18,680 bases of DNA. It comes from JAKEGN01 sp964465665 (GTDB taxonomy: Bacteria; Pseudomonadota; Gammaproteobacteria; Steroidobacterales; Woeseiaceae). The stretch lies in the NCBI GenBank assembly GCA_964465665.1, contig CAYXKM010000132.1, positions 1-18,680 on the forward strand, in the 5' to 3' direction. The position numbers and the translations under genes were made by a program. Below the pieces are notes generated by a model. That model was not told the DNA's origin. It did not search any database and worked only from the letters and a program-made list of their open reading frames with translations. Positions 14,612-18,680 of this stretch are shown here, piece after piece (the stretch's first letter is position 1; each line of letters begins with the position of its first letter).

Positions 14612-16300
14612 CTACTGGCGGCGGGCGAATCGGTCTCCGAAGAAATCGCCTTCGTTCCACACCGGCCGCTCGGGATCCGCCGAGATCTGCAATCCGATGC
14701 GAACATTGGCTCTCGCAAAACGCATGGCCGAGTCCCAGTCGATCGGCCGGCCGTCGTCGTCGCTCGGCCGGTGATAATGCATTGCCAGGTGTTCGCGAAA
14801 CGTCGCCTCGCCATCGATGGCCGGATCGCGTGACGTGAAGCCGGGCACCAGGTACACGGCCGGAATGGCCTGGCGCACGAACGAGTATTGATCGCTGCGG
14901 ATGAAAATCACTTCCTCGGGTATGGGGTCCGGCGTCAGCTCGAAATCCTCCGCCGCGATAGCTGGCCCGATGAGCGATTCGAGGGACGAGTGTTCGGCAC
15001 CGAAAGCAATGATGTCGGCCAGAGGATAGAGAAACAGCGGCATGTCCAGGTTGACATTGGCGATCATCGCGTTCGTAGGCACCGTGGGATAGTGCGCGAA
15101 ATAGTCGGAGCCGAGCAGCCCGCGCTCTTCTCCGGTCACAGCGACAAAAAGGATGGAGCGTGCCGGTCGCACCGGCAGGGCCGCAAATGCACGGGCCGCC
15201 TCGATCATCAGCGCCACGCCCATGGCATTGTCATAAAAGCCGTTATAGATATCATCGCCGTCGACCGGCGTACCGATGCCGACATGATCGAGATGAGCGG
15301 TATATACGATGTATTCGTCGGCAAGCTCTCGATCGCTGCCGCGAAGTACCCCCACGACATTCGCACTGCTGGCCTCCTCGTGGCGGGTCGACTGGCTCAA
15401 AGTGACTTCGATACCGAGTGCCGTTGACATAGGGCGTCCGTCGTCTGCGGCGTTCAGCGCGTCTTCGAAAGTGATCGGGGTTCCGGCAAACAGCTCGGTC
15501 GCTGTCGGCACGTTGATGACCGAATTGCCCTCGATCTGTTCATGGTAGTCGGCGACGTCGCCGGACAGATTGATCCAGGACATGCCGGGCTGTACGCCGG
15601 CGTTCAGGGTCAGACGCTCCCAGGGCACACGCTTCTGATCCACCCTGGAGCGCAGGCTGATATAACCGACAGCGCCGCGGCGTACCATCTCGTCGGTCTT
15701 GGTGCGGCCGGAGGAGTAGTAAGCGCGCTCGTTGTGCGGGAATGCGGCCGGCGCACCGCCGAACAGTGCCACGATCCTGCCTCCCACATCGATGCCGTCG
15801 TAGTCCGAATACTGGATTTCCGGCGCGTGCACGCCGTAACCGACGAATACGACCGGGGCCGTGACGGTCGATGTCTCACGCGCAGCATCGCCCGACATCA
15901 CGAAATCGTCCTTCCACGCAAGCTCGGAGTTCCCGTCGTCCTTGTGCACGGTGATCGCGACCCGCTCGACGTCGATGCGATTCGCGGTGAGCGGCACGTT
16001 CTGGTACCAGCCATCCTCGCCGGCAGGTTCGAGCCCAAGGGTCGCAAATTGTTCGGCGACATAGGCCGCCGCTTCGTCGTACGCCGCGGTGCCGGTCATC
16101 CTTCCCTGACGGGTGTCGCTTGCTATGTAGTCCAGGTGGGCTTTCAGCGTGTCCGCGGTCATGGTTGCGAGTGCGGCGTCGATCTCGCCCGGGGTGGCAT
16201 CGAGTGTTCCGGAGGGCGGCCGATCGTTACGCTCGCGATCGCAAGCGACCAGGGCGGCGGTCAGAACCAGCAGCAGGCCGGGCAGGGCTTTTGGCAGCAT
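14612..16300 (-). CDS. M28-family zinc metallopeptidase, lipoprotein
   Basis: The protein has 562 residues counted from the ATG at 16300; the extra frame up to 16456 is unlike the family. A lipoprotein signal (LLLVLTAALVAC) predicts acylation at C20, so it sits in the periplasm or outer membrane. A PA-like insert (about 130-270) precedes and interrupts the peptidase domain. Zinc and catalytic residues are H336 and D338 (AHLDHVG), D357 (YDNAMG), E391/E392 (TGEERGLLGSD), D419 and H510 (MHYHRPSDD), all present. Such enzymes are aminopeptidases releasing N-terminal residues from peptides. The gene is convergent with the VWA gene and divergent from gfa. Confidence 0.93.
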   Translation of the reverse strand: MLPKALPGLLLVLTAALVACDRERNDRPPSGTLDATPGEIDAALATMTADTLKAHLDYIASDTRQGRMTGTAAYDEAAAYVAEQFATLGLEPAGEDGWYQNVPLTANRIDVERVAITVHKDDGNSELAWKDDFVMSGDAARETSTVTAPVVFVGYGVHAPEIQYSDYDGIDVGGRIVALFGGAPAAFPHNERAYYSSGRTKTDEMVRRGAVGYISLRSRVDQKRVPWERLTLNAGVQPGMSWINLSGDVADYHEQIEGNSVINVPTATELFAGTPITFEDALNAADDGRPMSTALGIEVTLSQSTRHEEASSANVVGVLRGSDRELADEYIVYTAHLDHVGIGTPVDGDDIYNGFYDNAMGVALMIEAARAFAALPVRPARSILFVAVTGEERGLLGSDYFAHYPTVPTNAMIANVNLDMPLFLYPLADIIAFGAEHSSLESLIGPAIAAEDFELTPDPIPEEVIFIRSDQYSFVRQAIPAVYLVPGFTSRDPAIDGEATFREHLAMHYHRPSDDDGRPIDWDSAMRFARANVRIGLQISADPERPVWNEGDFFGDRFARRQ

Positions 16301-16377
16301 CGCAACATCCGGTAGTAAAAAGGGAGGAATCTTAGCATCCGGCTTTGCGCGTTGGCCGAGCTGCCTTACACTATGTC

Positions 16378-16394
16378 GCCGCTGATGCAGCGGC
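16378..16394 (+). promoter_or_regulatory. Small inverted repeat in gfa leader
   Basis: GCCGCT (16378-16383) and AGCGGC (16389-16394) form a perfect 6-bp stem with a 5-base loop, just after a weak sigma-70-like promoter (TTGCGC near 16345, TACACT at 16367-16372, 16-base spacer). It could be an operator or a leader hairpin. Confidence 0.3.
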
Positions 16395-16440
16395 TTCACG
16401 AGTTCCGGGTCTTCGATATCAATAATTCCAAGGGGGCGAT

Positions 16441-17064
16441 ATGAACAGTTCCGCATCCATTCATCCGGCCGTCGATAACGGCATCATGCCGGCGCGCGCC
16501 GGGTTCCAGGGCGGCACACTCGTGTGTCATTGCAAAAAGGATCCGGTGGAAATCGAGGTCGCCAGTCAATCGGCGCATAACCACGTGTGCGGATGCACGC
16601 GCTGCTGGAAACCGGCGGGCGCCAGATTCTCCATGGTTGCCGTAGTGCCCCGGGCCAAGGTCAAAGTCGGTGCCAACCGCAAGAAACTGAAAGTCGTCGA
16701 TGAAAGTGCGGTCATCAAGCGGCATGCCTGCCAAGTCTGCGGTGTGCACATGGTCAGTCGTATCGAGAACAAGCAGCATCCGTTTTTCGGCCTGGATTTC
16801 ATTCATACTGAATTGTCGCCGCAGTCGGGATGGTCACCGCCGGAATTTGCGGCATTCGTGTCGTCCCTCATCGAATCCGGCGAGAAACCGGAAAACCTGG
16901 CAGCCATTCGCGCGCGGCTTAAGGAAATCGGGCTGGAACCCTACGACTGCCTGTCGCCGCCGTTGATGGATGCCATTGCAACACACATGGCAAAAGCAGC
17001 GAGCAAAGTGAAGAAAAGCGGCAAGAAGAAAAGCAAGAAGAAGAAAAAGGCAGCCAAACGCTAG
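16441..17064 (+). CDS. gfa: S-(hydroxymethyl)glutathione synthase (Gfa-like)
   Basis: The protein has 207 residues. The family's zinc cysteines are all visible: C29 and C31 (CHC), C50, C52 and C55 (CGCTRC), C97 and C100 (CQVC). Gfa promotes the condensation of formaldehyde with glutathione, the first step of glutathione-dependent formaldehyde removal. AAGGGGG a few bases upstream supports the ATG at 16441. Residues 1-184 match the usual length; after that comes a lysine tail (about 185-207, 15 Lys) not typical of the family. The dehydrogenase and hydrolase partners of the pathway are not in this window; the next gene is a DUF1993 protein, 49 bases on. Confidence 0.9.
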   Translation: MNSSASIHPAVDNGIMPARAGFQGGTLVCHCKKDPVEIEVASQSAHNHVCGCTRCWKPAGARFSMVAVVPRAKVKVGANRKKLKVVDESAVIKRHACQVCGVHMVSRIENKQHPFFGLDFIHTELSPQSGWSPPEFAAFVSSLIESGEKPENLAAIRARLKEIGLEPYDCLSPPLMDAIATHMAKAASKVKKSGKKKSKKKKKAAKR

Positions 17065-17113
17065 AAAACGATAGTGTCGTTCCCACCGTCGCCCGGATCA
17101 AAAGGACAGCCGA

Positions 17114-17623
17114 ATGAGTATTTCCATTTACGACCAGGTCATCGCCCCGTTGTCGAGAATGCTGAAGAACCTCGATACCGTGGTCAGCAAATCCGAGAAG
17201 TACGCCGCTGAGCACAATATCGAGGAAAAAACGCTGATCCAGGCCAGGTTGTTTCCCAACATGTTGCCATTCGTCTTCCAGATCCGCATCGCGACGGATA
17301 CCGCCAAAGGCGCGGCGGCAAGATTGTCGGCAAATACCGTGCCGAAGTGGGCTGATGACGAGGAAACGTTTGCCGACGTGCATACGCGAATACGCAAGGC
17401 TATCGATTTTCTCGCAACGTTCAAGCCGGGGCAGTTCGAGGGTGCGGAGAAACGCAACATCGAATTGAAACTGGGCCAACGCGAAGTGAAGTTCACCGGG
17501 AGCGAATACATCACGGGCTTCGTAATTCCGAATTTCTACTTCCACGTGACCACGGCTTACGCCATCCTGCGGCACAACGGCGTGGACGTGGGCAAGAAAG
17601 ACTATCTCGGCGATACAGCTTAA
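17114..17623 (+). CDS. DUF1993 family protein
   Basis: The 169 residues match the DUF1993 (PF09351) pattern: N-terminal YDQVIAPLSRMLKNLDTVVSKSEKYAAE, then LFPNMLPFVFQIRIATDTAKGAAARL, and C-terminal PNFYFHVTTAYAILRHNGVDVGKKDYLG. The family is predicted to be a four-helix DinB-like fold, possibly metal-binding through conserved histidines; no biochemical role is established to my knowledge. It has no signal peptide, so it is cytoplasmic. AAGGA 8 bases upstream supports the start. It lies between gfa and the phosphatase gene in the same direction. Confidence 0.88.
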   Translation: MSISIYDQVIAPLSRMLKNLDTVVSKSEKYAAEHNIEEKTLIQARLFPNMLPFVFQIRIATDTAKGAAARLSANTVPKWADDEETFADVHTRIRKAIDFLATFKPGQFEGAEKRNIELKLGQREVKFTGSEYITGFVIPNFYFHVTTAYAILRHNGVDVGKKDYLGDTA

Positions 17624-17654
17624 CGGACTTAAACCGATACGCGACACGGTTCTG

Positions 17655-17693
17655 CCTGGCTGGCGACCGGCATCGACAGCCAGGTCCGGTCGC
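17655..17693 (+). promoter_or_regulatory. Overlapping alternative hairpins in acid-phosphatase leader
   Basis: Two 8-bp perfect inverted repeats interlock: CCTGGCTG (17655-17662) with CAGCCAGG (17677-17684), and GCGACCGG (17663-17670) with CCGGTCGC (17686-17693). The order A-B-A'-B' means the stems cannot easily form together. They occupy the 98-base gap before the GTG at 17722. A small AACCG/CGGTT pair (17632-17636, 17647-17651) precedes them. The layout is attenuator-like; no ligand class is recognised. Confidence 0.5.
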
Positions 17694-17721
17694 TGTTTCC
17701 ATCCTCAAGGGGAATCATCCT

Positions 17722-18561
17722 GTGCAAAACCGGACTCTGAACCGGCGGCGGATGCTTGCATCCGTTCTTGCGGGCGCGGTCGTACCCTTCGCATCGGCCA
17801 GTGACGAGGCTCAAGAGTGCGATACGGATCTGCGCAACGCGCTTCTTTGGGCAGTTGCCTGGAAACAGTCCGCGGCGGAGTACCGTGCTTTGTGTTACCA
17901 GGCCTACAACGTCGCCCGCATGCAGCTCGACATCGCGCTTGCCGCGGAACATGACAAACCGCTGGCCGTGATCACTGACGTGGACGATACGATCCTGCAT
18001 GCGGGGAGTTACTGGGGTCACCTGGTGGCCAACAACCGGGATTTTTTCGACGATGCAATCTGGGACAGCTGGATCCCGCAGAATCTGCTCACCGCGGTGC
18101 CCGGTTCTCTCGAGTTCCTGCAGTATTGCGAAGCAAGCGGCGTCGAGGCTTTTTTTGTCACGAGTCGTGACCAGGGTGAGCGCAGCTTCGAACTTGCGCT
18201 CGGCAATCTGCAGCACCTGAAATTTCCTTTCGCCGACCCGGAGCACCTCACGGTCGTTCGTGAATCCTCCGACAAGTCACCGGCACGGGCCCGGCTTGCG
18301 GCCTCGTACGAAATTGTCCTGCTGATCGGCGATAACCTGAACGACTACAAGCGCGATTACTACCTGACCGATATCGATCAGCGCATGGCGGTGATGGAAC
18401 GGGACAGGGACGACTTCGGCCGAAAGTTCATCGTGTTGCCGAATCCCACCGACGGTCACTGGGTACGCGCCATATTCGGCGAATCCGAGCCGGCGCCGAC
18501 GGAGGTCAACCGGCAAAAGCTCAAAGCGGCTGCCATGCGCCAGTCATGGGATGATCCGTAA
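17722..18561 (+). CDS. Exported HAD acid phosphatase, class B / lipoprotein e(P4) family
   Basis: The protein has 279 residues from a GTG at 17722, with AAGGGGAA upstream. An N-terminal export signal (NRRRMLASVLAGAVVPFASA) contains three arginines and may be Tat-dependent; there is no lipobox cysteine, unlike Haemophilus e(P4). HAD motifs are complete: I D86-V-D-D-T90, II T147/S148 (FVTSRD), III K185, IV GDNLNDY with D204 and D208. The early part QSAAEYRALCYQAYNVAR is characteristic of the e(P4)/plant acid phosphatase group. It probably dephosphorylates nucleotides or sugar phosphates in the periplasm. An unusual structured leader precedes it, and the next gene starts 2 bases after its stop. 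Confidence 0.9.
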   Translation: MQNRTLNRRRMLASVLAGAVVPFASASDEAQECDTDLRNALLWAVAWKQSAAEYRALCYQAYNVARMQLDIALAAEHDKPLAVITDVDDTILHAGSYWGHLVANNRDFFDDAIWDSWIPQNLLTAVPGSLEFLQYCEASGVEAFFVTSRDQGERSFELALGNLQHLKFPFADPEHLTVVRESSDKSPARARLAASYEIVLLIGDNLNDYKRDYYLTDIDQRMAVMERDRDDFGRKFIVLPNPTDGHWVRAIFGESEPAPTEVNRQKLKAAAMRQSWDDP

Positions 18562-18563
18562 CA

Positions 18564-18680
18564 GTGACCGCGTTGCCGAAAACGGCCGCGGAGGATACGC
18601 GTGACGGCGTAATTTCGGCGCTGATCGCCTACCTGGTCTGGGGCGTGCTGCCGGTGTATTTCAAGCTGGTCGGCACGGTT
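18564..18680 (+). CDS. RarD-like EamA-family transporter (N-terminal fragment)
   Basis: Thirty-nine codons run from a GTG at 18564 to the right edge. After a short polar N-terminus comes GVISALIAYLVWGVLPVYFKLV, which closely follows the first transmembrane helix of RarD/EamA permeases (AYLLWGxLPLYFK). These are inner-membrane drug/metabolite-type transporters of mostly unknown substrate. The start is tentative, since no strong ribosome site is visible. It begins 2 bases after the phosphatase stop and is likely co-transcribed with it. Confidence 0.78.
   Translation, partial: MTALPKTAAEDTRDGVISALIAYLVWGVLPVYFKLVGTV

Noticed and set aside
17655..17693. H-type pseudoknot from the two interlocked stems
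   Set aside because: The connecting loops would be 0 and 1 bases across 8-bp stems, which is sterically implausible; alternative hairpins are more likely.

Overview
The window looks like chromosomal DNA from a moderately GC-rich Gammaproteobacterium. The signs are an OmpA/TSP3-type outer-membrane protein, a PF13557-type porin-like protein, an OmpR-family two-component pair, PspA, Gfa, and RAYT/REP elements. It has ordinary housekeeping and envelope-stress content, with no phage, plasmid, CRISPR, rRNA or tRNA signal that I can see. No gene-free stretch exceeds about 185 bases once start codons are corrected.

Layout: (1) 1-846, minus: OmpA-like protein with three TSP3 repeats, running off the left edge. 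(2) 992-1827: a RAYT (REP-associated tyrosine transposase) between inverted pairs of a GGTGACAG-type repeat. (3) 1823-4613, minus: an Atm1-type ABC exporter followed by an outer-membrane protein. Their junction lies inside a 78-bp REPIN-like inverted repeat. (4) 4739-5297, minus: an Hsp20 gene with a strong intrinsic terminator. (5) 5442-6890, minus: a beta-lactamase-fold serine hydrolase, divergent from (6) 7076-9188, plus: a tandem Usp protein, a glutathione transferase whose ribosome site is in a perfect hairpin, and a small lipoprotein. (7) 9218-12060, minus: an OmpR-type regulator and a 700-residue sensor kinase, divergent from (8) 12220-14556, plus: a tight operon of PspA, a six-TM protein and a von Willebrand A protein. 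(9) 14612-16300, minus: an M28-family lipoprotein peptidase. (10) 16441-18680, plus: Gfa with a lysine-rich tail, a DUF1993 protein, an e(P4)-type acid phosphatase and the start of a RarD-like transporter.

The best candidate for an under-described system is regions 7-8. A two-component system with a long low-complexity periplasmic sensor is divergent from a PspA / six-TM / VWA operon. The 159-bp promoter region between them holds GTAAA-N6-GTAAA, which resembles the published CpxR box, and a second GTAAG-type pair beside the regulator's own start. I infer a local envelope-stress circuit: a membrane-remodelling PspA, an integral membrane partner and a periplasmic VWA protein under a dedicated sensor. 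The second theme is REP biology. One RAYT with its own flanking repeats sits about 1 kb from a REPIN of a different family (GGGGTCAGACC), whose loop carries both a stop and a start codon. A third theme is structured 5' leaders (Hsp20, GST, acid phosphatase).
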